From positions 1-33,496 of the forward strand of contig JAHCSU010000259.1 of the NCBI GenBank assembly GCA_023522315.1: 33,496 nucleotides of DNA, given 5' to 3'. The notes below the pieces were generated by a model. It saw only the letters and a program-made list of their open reading frames with translations. It was not told the DNA's origin and ran no database searches. The DNA comes from Nostoc sp. CCCryo 231-06. Lineage in GTDB: Bacteria > Cyanobacteriota > Cyanobacteriia > Cyanobacteriales > Nostocaceae. The position numbers and the translations under genes were made by a program. Below, piece by piece: positions 25,029 through 33,496 of the stretch; within the stretch, counting starts at the first letter, position 1, and each line of letters opens with the position of its first letter.

Positions 25029-25169
25029 TCTGGTCTATTTATTAATTCATGGGTTGGTAGTTAACACTGCGGTGCATTTCCCAACTGATAGCTATTATAT
25101 TCTTGTTGCTAGACCAAGAATGATTTATAAAATTGGTTACATTTAATTTTATCAGAGGAAATACTTAAG
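25029..25169. promoter_or_regulatory. Divergent dnaG/amidase promoter region, copy 1
   Basis: This 141-bp AT-rich region lies between the intact dnaG and the truncated amidase copy. A GAGG ribosome site (TCAGAGGAAATACTTAAG) precedes the amidase ATG. The identical region recurs at 26460-26600, where it drives the intact amidase gene and the truncated dnaG copy. So each full gene retains its native upstream DNA. Confidence 0.6.
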
Positions 25170-26051
25170 ATGGGACGTATTTTTATATCAGCAGCTCATG
25201 GAGGTAAAGAAGCTAGAGGGATCGATCCAGGTGCGATCGCAGGTGGTACAAGTGAAGCTAAAGAAATGATTCTGCTGCGGGATTTGATTGTCACGGAACT
25301 GAGGGCGCGGAATGTGGAAATTTTGGCGGTTCCTGATGACTTGAGCGCCGCCCAAACTATCACCTGGGTAAATTCCCGCGGCCGCCGGGGTGATATCGCC
25401 CTAGAAATTGAATCTGACGCGGCTAATAGCCCTTCTGTGCGTGGGGCTAGCGTCTTCTACATTGCTAATAATAGCGATCGCAGAAGTAATGCTGAACAAT
25501 TGCTAGTGGGGTTGTTGCGCCGCGTACCCCAATTACCGAATCGGGGAGTCAAGCCAGATACAAATAGTGGCTTAGGTAGTTTAGCATTCTGTCGCCAAAC
25601 AAGGCTTCCAGCTTTGGTGATGCAAGTAGGGTTTCTCAGCAATCCAGAGGATCGGGCTTTGCTGCAAAGCCGTCGCCGCGATTTTGCTTTGGGAATTGTC
25701 GATGGATTGGTGACTTGGAGTCGTGTAATTGACCCCACTCCTGGAACTCCGGCGGAAGCAAATTATCCGCCAATTAATATTAATATTAATGGACAAAATT
25801 ACTCAGAGCAAGGAGTTTTAGTTAATGGTAATGCTTACATTCCCATTGATTTAGTAGACCGTTTGCGGATTGACCTTTCAAAAACGGCTAATGTCAATCG
25901 GATTACCTATCGCAAAGTAGTTTATGTTAAAGCGATCGAACTGCGAGATTTTAATGTTGCAGTCACTTGGGATGCTGCAACGCGTACTGTTAGCTTGCGC
26001 TCGAATTTGGCGGTTAGATTGCAAATATTGAAGTGCCTTTTGCCCTTGTGA
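25170..26051 (+). pseudogene. 3'-truncated amidase copy (duplication product)
   Basis: Codons 1-282 are identical to the intact gene at 26601. At the duplication joint (26007-26015) the frame runs into antisense dnaG sequence and ends after a foreign tail, ...SNLAV then RLQILKCLLPL. The product would keep the amidase-like domain and the small beta domain but lose the C-terminal glucosaminidase-like region. It keeps promoter and ribosome site, so it may be expressed. Confidence 0.88.
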
Positions 26052-26459
26052 TTGTCTCAGGGCGTGTTGATAAAACTGTGCGGACGTTGCCAGAACTTCA
26101 TATAACTGCTCACGCAAAGATAGCTGACGCTGTAATTCTTGCCGTTGTTCAGGTTCTAAAGTTTGTACAGGTACTTGGTAACGCCGTGCTAAATCCAGCA
26201 CCACATCAGCAAAAGAGCGCTTTCCCAACTCCATGACAAACTTAATGGCATTTCCTCCGGCTTGACAGCCGAAGCAATAGTACATTTGCTTAGTCTGGCT
26301 GACGGTGAAACTGGGAGATTTCTCGTCGTGGAAGGGGCACAAACCGACGAAATCTTTACCGCGTTTGCGTAAAACTACGTATTCCGAGACGACATCTACA
26401 ATATCAGCCCGTAGTTTAACTTCCTCAATTGTGTCTGGGTGCAAGCGGGGGATTTGCAT
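25878..26459 (-). pseudogene. 3'-truncated dnaG copy (duplication product)
   Basis: Codons 1-151 are identical to dnaG (through YLQSNRQ). At 26007 the frame passes into antisense amidase sequence and adds 42 unrelated residues (IRAQANSTRCSIPSD...). The product would contain the zinc-binding domain but no Toprim core, so it cannot prime. Its promoter and start are intact. Whether it is expressed or interferes with primase is unknown. Confidence 0.88.
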
Positions 26460-26600
26460 TCTGGTCTATTTATTAATTCATGGGTTGGTAGTTAACACTG
26501 CGGTGCATTTCCCAACTGATAGCTATTATATTCTTGTTGCTAGACCAAGAATGATTTATAAAATTGGTTACATTTAATTTTATCAGAGGAAATACTTAAG

Positions 26601-27953
26601 ATGGGACGTATTTTTATATCAGCAGCTCATGGAGGTAAAGAAGCTAGAGGGATCGATCCAGGTGCGATCGCAGGTGGTACAAGTGAAGCTAAAGAAATGA
26701 TTCTGCTGCGGGATTTGATTGTCACGGAACTGAGGGCGCGGAATGTGGAAATTTTGGCGGTTCCTGATGACTTGAGCGCCGCCCAAACTATCACCTGGGT
26801 AAATTCCCGCGGCCGCCGGGGTGATATCGCCCTAGAAATTGAATCTGACGCGGCTAATAGCCCTTCTGTGCGTGGGGCTAGCGTCTTCTACATTGCTAAT
26901 AATAGCGATCGCAGAAGTAATGCTGAACAATTGCTAGTGGGGTTGTTGCGCCGCGTACCCCAATTACCGAATCGGGGAGTCAAGCCAGATACAAATAGTG
27001 GCTTAGGTAGTTTAGCATTCTGTCGCCAAACAAGGCTTCCAGCTTTGGTGATGCAAGTAGGGTTTCTCAGCAATCCAGAGGATCGGGCTTTGCTGCAAAG
27101 CCGTCGCCGCGATTTTGCTTTGGGAATTGTCGATGGATTGGTGACTTGGAGTCGTGTAATTGACCCCACTCCTGGAACTCCGGCGGAAGCAAATTATCCG
27201 CCAATTAATATTAATATTAATGGACAAAATTACTCAGAGCAAGGAGTTTTAGTTAATGGTAATGCTTACATTCCCATTGATTTAGTAGACCGTTTGCGGA
27301 TTGACCTTTCAAAAACGGCTAATGTCAATCGGATTACCTATCGCAAAGTAGTTTATGTTAAAGCGATCGAACTGCGAGATTTTAATGTTGCAGTCACTTG
27401 GGATGCTGCAACGCGTACTGTTAGCTTGCGCTCGAATTTGGCGGTTTGCCCTGGTCAATTTTCGCGGGTGATGTCGAACGGTAATACTTCCGAAGTCCAG
27501 TTACAATTATTTCTAAGAAACAATAATGAAAATGCTTTAGTACAGTTTCCTGACATCCCAAAACTTTATCGAGAAGAAGCAGGTATAGAGGGAGTGAACT
27601 ATGATATTGCCTATTGCCAAATGTGTGTAGAAACTGGATTTTTACGGTTTGGTGGCGATATTAGACCTGAGCAAAATAACTTTGCCGGCTTAGGTGCGAT
27701 CGGTGGTGGTTCGGATGCTGCATCTTTTGCAAGTGCCAGAATTGGAGTGAGGGCACACATCCAACATTTGAAAGCTTACGCCAGTTTAGAACCTTTGGTA
27801 CAAGAAGTAGTAGATCCCAGATTTCGCTTTGTCACACGCGGGATTGCGCCATTAATTGATCAGCTATCAGGGCGCTGGTCAGCAGATTTAGATTATGGCA
27901 CGAAGATTTCAGCAATGCTCAAACGATTATATGAATCAGCAGGACTTTTTTAA
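26601..27953 (+). CDS. tftA: Amidase_3/glucosaminidase cell-wall protein, TftA-like
   Basis: This is a 450-residue protein. Residues 1-185 are an Amidase_3-type fold (AAHGGKEARGIDPGA, ALVMQVGFLSNPEDRALLQS). Residues about 200-282 resemble the small copper-amine-oxidase-N-like beta domain (QGVLVNGNAYIPIDLVDRLR). The C-terminus resembles a GH73-type glucosaminidase (NNFAGLGAIGGG, ARIGVRAHIQHLKAYAS). It most resembles TftA, needed for tapered hormogonium ends in Nostoc; the symbol is tentative. Of the expected zinc and catalytic residues, His10 and Glu29 are present, but the third ligand position is Glu81 and the catalytic Glu position is Gln152. There is no classical signal peptide. The RM gene follows after 43 bp on the same strand. 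Confidence 0.78.
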   Translation: MGRIFISAAHGGKEARGIDPGAIAGGTSEAKEMILLRDLIVTELRARNVEILAVPDDLSAAQTITWVNSRGRRGDIALEIESDAANSPSVRGASVFYIANNSDRRSNAEQLLVGLLRRVPQLPNRGVKPDTNSGLGSLAFCRQTRLPALVMQVGFLSNPEDRALLQSRRRDFALGIVDGLVTWSRVIDPTPGTPAEANYPPINININGQNYSEQGVLVNGNAYIPIDLVDRLRIDLSKTANVNRITYRKVVYVKAIELRDFNVAVTWDAATRTVSLRSNLAVCPGQFSRVMSNGNTSEVQLQLFLRNNNENALVQFPDIPKLYREEAGIEGVNYDIAYCQMCVETGFLRFGGDIRPEQNNFAGLGAIGGGSDAASFASARIGVRAHIQHLKAYASLEPLVQEVVDPRFRFVTRGIAPLIDQLSGRWSADLDYGTKISAMLKRLYESAGLF

Positions 27954-27996
27954 GTATTGAGTAACTTCTTCTAGCAATTTTTAGGGCATTAGCTTT

Positions 27997-30585
27997 GTGA
28001 TCGTTCCATTAAGTAATAGAGCGTTTGTAGCAAGTCATAACAGTAGTTTGAGCTTTACCAGCCTTGCAGAACTATCAAGTGGAAACTTGCTTGCAGAAGT
28101 GGATCTTCGTCGGGCTATAACAAGTTTAAAGCTAAGACAAGACAAAAAAGGGTCGATGGGTCAGTTTCTCACTCCCGCCTCAGTAGCCCAATTGATGGCT
28201 GGGATGTTTAATCGGCTGGATTTGCCTGAAATATCCTTGCTTGATGCTGGAGCAGGAATCGGTTCATTACTAGCCGCTTTTGTGGTACAAGTATGCCAGC
28301 ATCAAAAATCCACGTCAAGTTTGCGCGTTGTAGCTTATGAAATTGACCCTTTTTTAATTCGATATTTGCATCAAACTCTAGAGTTATGTGAGAAGGAATG
28401 TCAACGTGTGGGTATTTCCTTCAATTACGAAATTCGTGAGACTGATTTTATTGAAGATGCAGTCAAGCTGCAAAAGATTGGTTTATTGAATAGTGCGATG
28501 CCTACGGCGGTAAACTACGCAACAGAATTTACTCATGCTATTCTCAACCCGCCTTATTTGAAAATCAATGCTAATTCCAAGGTGCGCGAATTGCTGCGTT
28601 CTATAGGTTTGGAAACTAGCAATCTTTATACTGGTTTTATGGCTGCTACAGCGCAACTTTTAAAACCAAGTGGGGAGTTTGTAGCGATTACCCCGCGCAG
28701 TTTTTGTAATGGCCCTTATTTCCGTGACTTCCGCAAGATGTTTTTAGAGATGATGGCTTTAGAGCAAGTACATCTTTTTGAGTCCCGGCAAGAAGCATTT
28801 AATGATGATGATGTTTTGCAGGAAACTATCATTATCCAAGCGACAAAACAAAAGCAGAAGTCTAGCAGCGTAATCATCAATAGCAGTTGTGGCGCTAATG
28901 ATGACTTGATAATGTCACACTCTGTACCATATTCGGAGTTAGTTAACCCCGATGATGTAGAGCAGTTTATTCATATTATTCCAGATAAGATTAGCCAGCA
29001 AATCGTTCAACGAATGGCGCTTTTTACCTGTACTTTGAAAGATTTAGGGCTAACAGTTTCAACCGGACGGGTAGTAGATTTCCGAGCAAAAGAGTACTTA
29101 AGGACAAATTCAGAAAACAATACCGTTCCTTTAATTTATCCGGTAAATTTCTCGAATGGATATGTAGAGTATCCCAAAATAACCAAAAAGCCCCAAGCGA
29201 TAGTTTATATAGAAGAAACAGCGAATCTTCTAATACCAAATGAGCATTATGTCCTCTGCAAAAGATTTTCATCGAAAGAAGAGAAAAGGCGTGTGGTTGC
29301 GGTGGTTTATGATGCCAACCAATTTAATTATGGCTATGTCGGCTTTGAAAATCATTTAAATTACTTTCACAAAAATGGGTGTGGACTTAGCCTTACTTTG
29401 GCTCGTGGGCTTGCTGTTTATCTGAATTCAACCCTAGTTGATGCTTTTTTTCGGTTGTTCAATGGGCATACTCAGGTAAATGCAACAGATTTGCGAAAAT
29501 TAAAGTACCCTAATTTAGAACAGCTATTATTTTTAGGGACAGCGATTAAAGAGCAGTTTCCTTCTTTGCAAGAAATTGATGAATTTATAGAAAATCAGCT
29601 ATTGAGTATGTCGAATCTGTCAGAGAATAATCCAATTGCAACGAAGTCTCGAATTGATGAAGCATTGCAAATTTTGACACAATTGGGCTTTCCACGAACA
29701 CAGCTTAATGAACGATCAGCTTTAACTCTTCTGGCGTTGCTTGACTTAAAACCGACAGACTCTTGGCAATTAGCAAGTTCCCCTTTGATGGGAATTACGC
29801 CGATGATGGACTTTATGGCTCAACATTATGGCAAAACTTATAAGCCCAACACACGGGAAACAGTTCGCCGCCAGACAGTGCATCAATTTCTGGATGCAGC
29901 TTTGATAGTTGCTAATCCAGATAATTTAAGCCGTCCTATCAACAGTCCTAAAACTGTATATCAAATTGAAAACAGTGCGCTAGAACTATTAAAAACCTAC
30001 GCCACTGACGAATGGGAAAAGAGCATCCGCACCTACCTTGCTTCCGTTAAAACTCTGAAAAAGCAGTATGCTCAAGAGCGCGAAATGTCCCGTATTCCGA
30101 TAGTAATTGATGGAGAAATTAAAACTTTATCACCAGGTGGTCAGAATATTCTGATTGAAAAAATTATTAATGATTTTGCCCCTCGTTTTACTCCTAGTGG
30201 AAAGCTCATCTATATTGGCGATACAGATGAAAAGTTTGCCCACTTCAATGAAGCAGCATTAGCATATTTAGGTGTTAACATCGATTCCCACGGCAAAATG
30301 CCAGATGTGATCATTCACTTTACAACAAATAACTGGTTGGTGCTGATTGAAGCTGTAACCTCACATGGCCCAATTAATCCTAAACGAAAGAAGGAACTTG
30401 AGGTGTTATTCAAAGGTGTCCAAATACCTCTGGTGATGGTAACAACATTTCTCAGTCGTAAGGCAATGGTGGCATATCTGGCAGACATTGCTTGGGAAAC
30501 AGATGTTTGGGTTGCTGATGATTCAACTCACCTAATTCATTTCAATGGTGAATATCTATTGCAGGCTTACCAAATAGATATGTAG
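27997..30585 (+). CDS. Fused adenine methyltransferase and BsuBI/PstI-type endonuclease
   Basis: This 862-residue protein joins two activities normally encoded by two genes. The N-terminal half is a gamma-class N6-adenine methyltransferase: motif X GQFLTP (55-60), motif I LDAGAGIGS (82-90), motif IV NPPY (184-187). After about residue 550 it becomes a BsuBI/PstI-family endonuclease: a helical recognition part (ALTLLALLDLKPTDSWQ), then the PD-(D/E)xK nuclease with GGQNILIEKIINDFAPRF, YIGDTDEKFAHF, HGKMPDVI (Pro769-Asp770) and LIEAVTSHGPINPKRKKELE (Glu785). BsuBI and PstI cut CTGCAG; the target here is not known. The GTG start at 27997 lies 43 bp after the amidase stop and keeps the conserved LSSGNLLAEVDLRRAITSLK region. 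The gene is intact. Confidence 0.88.
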   Translation: MIVPLSNRAFVASHNSSLSFTSLAELSSGNLLAEVDLRRAITSLKLRQDKKGSMGQFLTPASVAQLMAGMFNRLDLPEISLLDAGAGIGSLLAAFVVQVCQHQKSTSSLRVVAYEIDPFLIRYLHQTLELCEKECQRVGISFNYEIRETDFIEDAVKLQKIGLLNSAMPTAVNYATEFTHAILNPPYLKINANSKVRELLRSIGLETSNLYTGFMAATAQLLKPSGEFVAITPRSFCNGPYFRDFRKMFLEMMALEQVHLFESRQEAFNDDDVLQETIIIQATKQKQKSSSVIINSSCGANDDLIMSHSVPYSELVNPDDVEQFIHIIPDKISQQIVQRMALFTCTLKDLGLTVSTGRVVDFRAKEYLRTNSENNTVPLIYPVNFSNGYVEYPKITKKPQAIVYIEETANLLIPNEHYVLCKRFSSKEEKRRVVAVVYDANQFNYGYVGFENHLNYFHKNGCGLSLTLARGLAVYLNSTLVDAFFRLFNGHTQVNATDLRKLKYPNLEQLLFLGTAIKEQFPSLQEIDEFIENQLLSMSNLSENNPIATKSRIDEALQILTQLGFPRTQLNERSALTLLALLDLKPTDSWQLASSPLMGITPMMDFMAQHYGKTYKPNTRETVRRQTVHQFLDAALIVANPDNLSRPINSPKTVYQIENSALELLKTYATDEWEKSIRTYLASVKTLKKQYAQEREMSRIPIVIDGEIKTLSPGGQNILIEKIINDFAPRFTPSGKLIYIGDTDEKFAHFNEAALAYLGVNIDSHGKMPDVIIHFTTNNWLVLIEAVTSHGPINPKRKKELEVLFKGVQIPLVMVTTFLSRKAMVAYLADIAWETDVWVADDSTHLIHFNGEYLLQAYQIDM

Positions 30586-30750
30586 ATTTATTAATAAATT
30601 ATCTATGAAGTATATCTGGTTTATATACTTTCCATCACATAACCAAAAATTCATTAAGATATGAAACCAATAGCAGGACTAGAAAAGCGGTATAACAATT
30701 CGATTGGAGCAGCCTGCCGAAAAATCAGCTATGGCTCTGCTTGAGAGTAA

Positions 30751-31231
<481 letters not shown>

Positions 31232-31284
31232 CATCGCCCGTAATTATTCTTAGCGATCGCTATCCTAATGATCAAATTACTTGT

Positions 31285-33129
31285 TTACATATCTCCCTTA
31301 TATTCTTCTAACAATTGCGGAATGTGATCATACCCATCCACACCGATAACTGCAATGATTTTAGGGCGATGCTGCTGTAAGAACTTTTGGAAAGCTTCTG
31401 CCCCGATTTGTCCTTGTAAAATTGTCAGTAACCCTGCCGGTTGACGCCACTCACTAGAAGCAATTTGCTCCAAAAGATACATTCCCAAGCAGCCTGTGTA
31501 AACGGTTTTTTCAGAATTTTGTAGATGATAATAAGCTTCTGCTAAATAAGCTAAATTTCGCCCTTGCAGATACAAATCACCGGAAACTTGCGCTGTTTTA
31601 AAGCCATCTTCAAGATATTTAATTGCAGTTTGGTGTTCTCCAATTACTAGATAGGCAATTCCTAAGCTGCTGACGCATAAGGCTTTACTTTGAATATCGC
31701 CTAATTTTTCTGATAATTTTAAACCTTGTTCCAAATAATTAATTGCGGCTTCATAAGTTTCGGGTTCTAGGTTTTCCAATTCCTGAGCTTGCATGACTTC
31801 GCTGTAACCTAAATTTACCAGCGCGTTTGCCTCTCCGGTGCGATCGCCTGCTTGCCGACTCAGTATTAATGCCCGTTGACTGTAATTAATTGCTTCAGCA
31901 TAATTTTGCTGTTGTACGTAGGTGCGGCTAAGGTGGTTGAGATTGGCAATTTCACAGAGGCGATCGCCTGCATTTCTGGCTATCTCCAACGCCTGCTGAT
32001 GAAAATCAATTGAGCGCTGGTATTGTCCCAAAGCACGCTGCGAATAGCCTAAAAGTGTCAAAATTCGCGCCTTTTCTTGGGTTCCCTCGCCTCGTCGCAA
32101 TGGTTCATCCAGATAATCTAGGGCATCTCGCAAATAAGTGCCAGTAAAAGAGGCAAAAATCCCGCCGTAAAAGGGAAAATATGGACGCTGGGCAAAGGTT
32201 CGCAATATCTGGAGCATGATTTGAGAACAGGCATCACCGTACACTGTCCCAATGCTCCCAAAACCACTTGCTAACTGACTCCAAATCACTGCAAAGGTCA
32301 AGAATGTGGAAATGGACAACTTTGGCCCGGCTTTAACGTCGTAAGCTTGTTGGTCAAACCAGTTAATTAGTCCCCGTTGCAAGAACTGTAAAATCAATGC
32401 CATTTCCACCCAATCTCTCAGCGTGATTCCCCGTTGTCGCTGGGCAAACTCAATTGCTGATTCTTCCATTGCCAAGGTGCGAAGCAGTGCTTTGGGTAAC
32501 TCACTATTGAGTTGTTTAGCCCAACTTGCCCAAGGGCCACGTTCTCCCGGTACGCCGCCAAATCCCAGAGATTCTTTTTGCTCGTACATCCAACTGAGCA
32601 AGTTGTCTTGCAATCGCTGCCAAGAAGCTAAACCACGGGTAATCCCTTCAGAAAACTGTTCTAAATCAGCATCTGCCTGGGCAAATTGCTGTAATCCTTT
32701 TGATAATTGCTGTAGCTGTTGCAAATTTAGCGGATACTTCTGATTGGGGTCAGTAACCCGCAAAAATACCGCTAGACGCTCGTCAGCAGGGGCTGTGGTA
32801 ATTTCTGTAACTGCGGAGGCGATCACTTCTGTGGCTTTGTTTTGCTCTTGCCAGCGTTGCCATTGACTTTGAATGGTCTTAATCGCTCTCAAACTCCGAG
32901 TCGCCTTGCCTTTCTTGAGTTCGTCTTTTTCACTATCTACTTGGCTTTGGAGGGCATTCAGGCGATCGCTCAAAGCTAGCTCAAACACTTCCCCTGTACC
33001 GGAAGTAATTCCTTTAAGCAGCATTTGATACACCATATCAACAGAGCTAATTTTGCCCTTGAGGGTGGTTTCGATAATTTCATCGATAAAGGCAAGATAG
33101 CGATCGCGCAATGGCAGAGAATCTGACAC
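31285..33129 (-). CDS. Large cyanobacterial TPR protein
   Basis: This is a 614-residue, apparently cytosolic protein without a signal peptide. Residues 1-200 are helical and charged, with a possible coiled coil (LNALQSQVDSEKDELKKGKA). A central region with FGGVPGERGPWASWAKQL and two hydrophobic stretches (WVEMALILQFLQRGLINWFD, LTFAVIWSQLASGFGSIGTV) may be membrane-associated. Residues about 355-560 carry roughly five TPR units (AIDFHQQALEIARNAGD-type, AINYSQRALILSRQAGDRTG, AIKYLEDGFKTAQVSGDLYL). The C-terminus is a small conserved tail. It resembles widely conserved cyanobacterial TPR proteins of unknown role; a scaffolding function is the most that can be said. It converges with the brnTA pair. 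Confidence 0.8.
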   Translation of the reverse strand: MSDSLPLRDRYLAFIDEIIETTLKGKISSVDMVYQMLLKGITSGTGEVFELALSDRLNALQSQVDSEKDELKKGKATRSLRAIKTIQSQWQRWQEQNKATEVIASAVTEITTAPADERLAVFLRVTDPNQKYPLNLQQLQQLSKGLQQFAQADADLEQFSEGITRGLASWQRLQDNLLSWMYEQKESLGFGGVPGERGPWASWAKQLNSELPKALLRTLAMEESAIEFAQRQRGITLRDWVEMALILQFLQRGLINWFDQQAYDVKAGPKLSISTFLTFAVIWSQLASGFGSIGTVYGDACSQIMLQILRTFAQRPYFPFYGGIFASFTGTYLRDALDYLDEPLRRGEGTQEKARILTLLGYSQRALGQYQRSIDFHQQALEIARNAGDRLCEIANLNHLSRTYVQQQNYAEAINYSQRALILSRQAGDRTGEANALVNLGYSEVMQAQELENLEPETYEAAINYLEQGLKLSEKLGDIQSKALCVSSLGIAYLVIGEHQTAIKYLEDGFKTAQVSGDLYLQGRNLAYLAEAYYHLQNSEKTVYTGCLGMYLLEQIASSEWRQPAGLLTILQGQIGAEAFQKFLQQHRPKIIAVIGVDGYDHIPQLLEEYKGDM

Positions 33130-33496
33130 TTTAGCTACTAGGAAACGTCACGTCAATTCTAATTCTAGTCTGAGTTTGACCGAGGTGCAGGAGTGGGGAA
33201 AATTTGGAATTTCAGTAGTTCAAAAGTTTTCCAGAAGCTTTATCAGCCCTTCATTTGAACTGGGAAATGGAATCCGCCGAAATCAGCTGATGATTTGCTG
33301 CTCATTTCCCTCCGTTCTGAATGGACTTTCCTGTGAGCGCGACTACTCGCTATCTCCAGCGTCAAAAATATTACCTGAAACCCTTATTGTTTTAACTAAT
33401 TTTTCAAAATACTGAAATCTTTTAAGTGTCTTAACTGTCTTATTTATCAAACAGAATTCAGGAGTCAGGAGTCAGAATTCAGCAATGTTTTCTGTG
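33130..33496. other. Terminal intergenic region
   Basis: This 367-bp stretch upstream of the TPR protein presumably contains its promoter. No gene is convincing here; a 79-codon frame at 33176-33415 has no protein-like pattern. The last 55 bp are the right copy of the terminal inverted repeat. Confidence 0.5.
33442..33496. repeat. Right copy of the 55-bp inverted terminal repeat
   Basis: This is the exact reverse complement of positions 1-55. The match ends abruptly at 33441, where the two flanks diverge. The core is two AGGAGTC-type heptamers between GAATTC ends. It most likely marks where the assembly reached a dispersed repeat. Confidence 0.9.

Larger units (their letters stand above)
24576..27446. 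repeat. Perfect 1431-bp tandem duplication
   Basis: Unit 1 (24576-26006) and unit 2 (26007-27437) look identical base for base, and all frames inside them translate identically. Both boundaries fall on the 9-mer TTGGCGGTT (24576-24584, 26007-26015, 27438-27446), which occurs once in dnaG and once in the amidase gene. Each unit holds the 5' part of dnaG, the divergent promoter and the first 282 codons of the amidase gene. Confidence 0.95.

Noticed and set aside
24602..25146. Plus-strand frames inside dnaG (also repeated at 26033-26577)
   Set aside because: They are antisense to the conserved primase reading frame and occur twice only because of the tandem duplication.
33176..33415. 79-codon frame near the right end
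   Set aside because: No start context, no recognisable pattern and no neighbour; it lies in the promoter region of the TPR gene.

Overview
This window looks like chromosomal DNA of a filamentous, Nostocales-type cyanobacterium. The support is: very frequent GCGATCGC (HIP1) octamers; short tandem heptamer repeats; several small palindromic insertion-like elements; a devBCA-type exporter; a cold-shock DEAD-box helicase with the rare FAT box of CrhC; and a cell-wall amidase resembling TftA of hormogonium-forming cyanobacteria. Species cannot be named from the sequence alone. Both ends carry the same 55-bp sequence in inverted orientation, so the window is probably a whole contig that stops at a dispersed repeat.

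Region by region. 1-950: a DUF433/DUF5615 toxin-antitoxin pair whose DUF5615 toxin gene is split by a 103-bp MITE. 985-4764: housekeeping and membrane genes on the minus strand (DUF4126, purB, DUF421, BrkB/YihY). 5125-7079: two secreted proteins (DUF4394 and an unknown), separated by a repeat-rich gap. 7399-8928: comM. 9079-13277: a devB-devC-devA ABC exporter with a divergent TetR regulator and an operator-like palindrome between them. 13500-15965: a possible 41-aa membrane peptide, a divergent IF-3 paralogue that seems to need a non-canonical start codon, and crhC with a structured leader.

16279-22743 is the most system-like block. A HTH-AAA (STAND-like) ATPase is divergent from a TPR protein with an N-terminal signal or anchor and from a large AAA-transmembrane-WD40 protein. 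The two ATPases share the RQMGKTSL P-loop. The WD40 gene is broken by one missing T in a T8 run. A signalling or conflict role is inference only.

23085-27953: dnaG and a divergent amidase/glucosaminidase gene. A perfect 1431-bp tandem duplication bounded by a 9-bp microhomology spans their shared promoter. It leaves one intact copy of each gene plus two truncated chimeric ORFs. 27997-31231: a single-chain fusion of an adenine methyltransferase with a BsuBI/PstI-type endonuclease, followed by a BrnT/BrnA-type toxin-antitoxin pair, which forms a small defence cluster. 31285-33129: a large TPR protein. I saw no tRNA, rRNA, CRISPR array or transposase gene.
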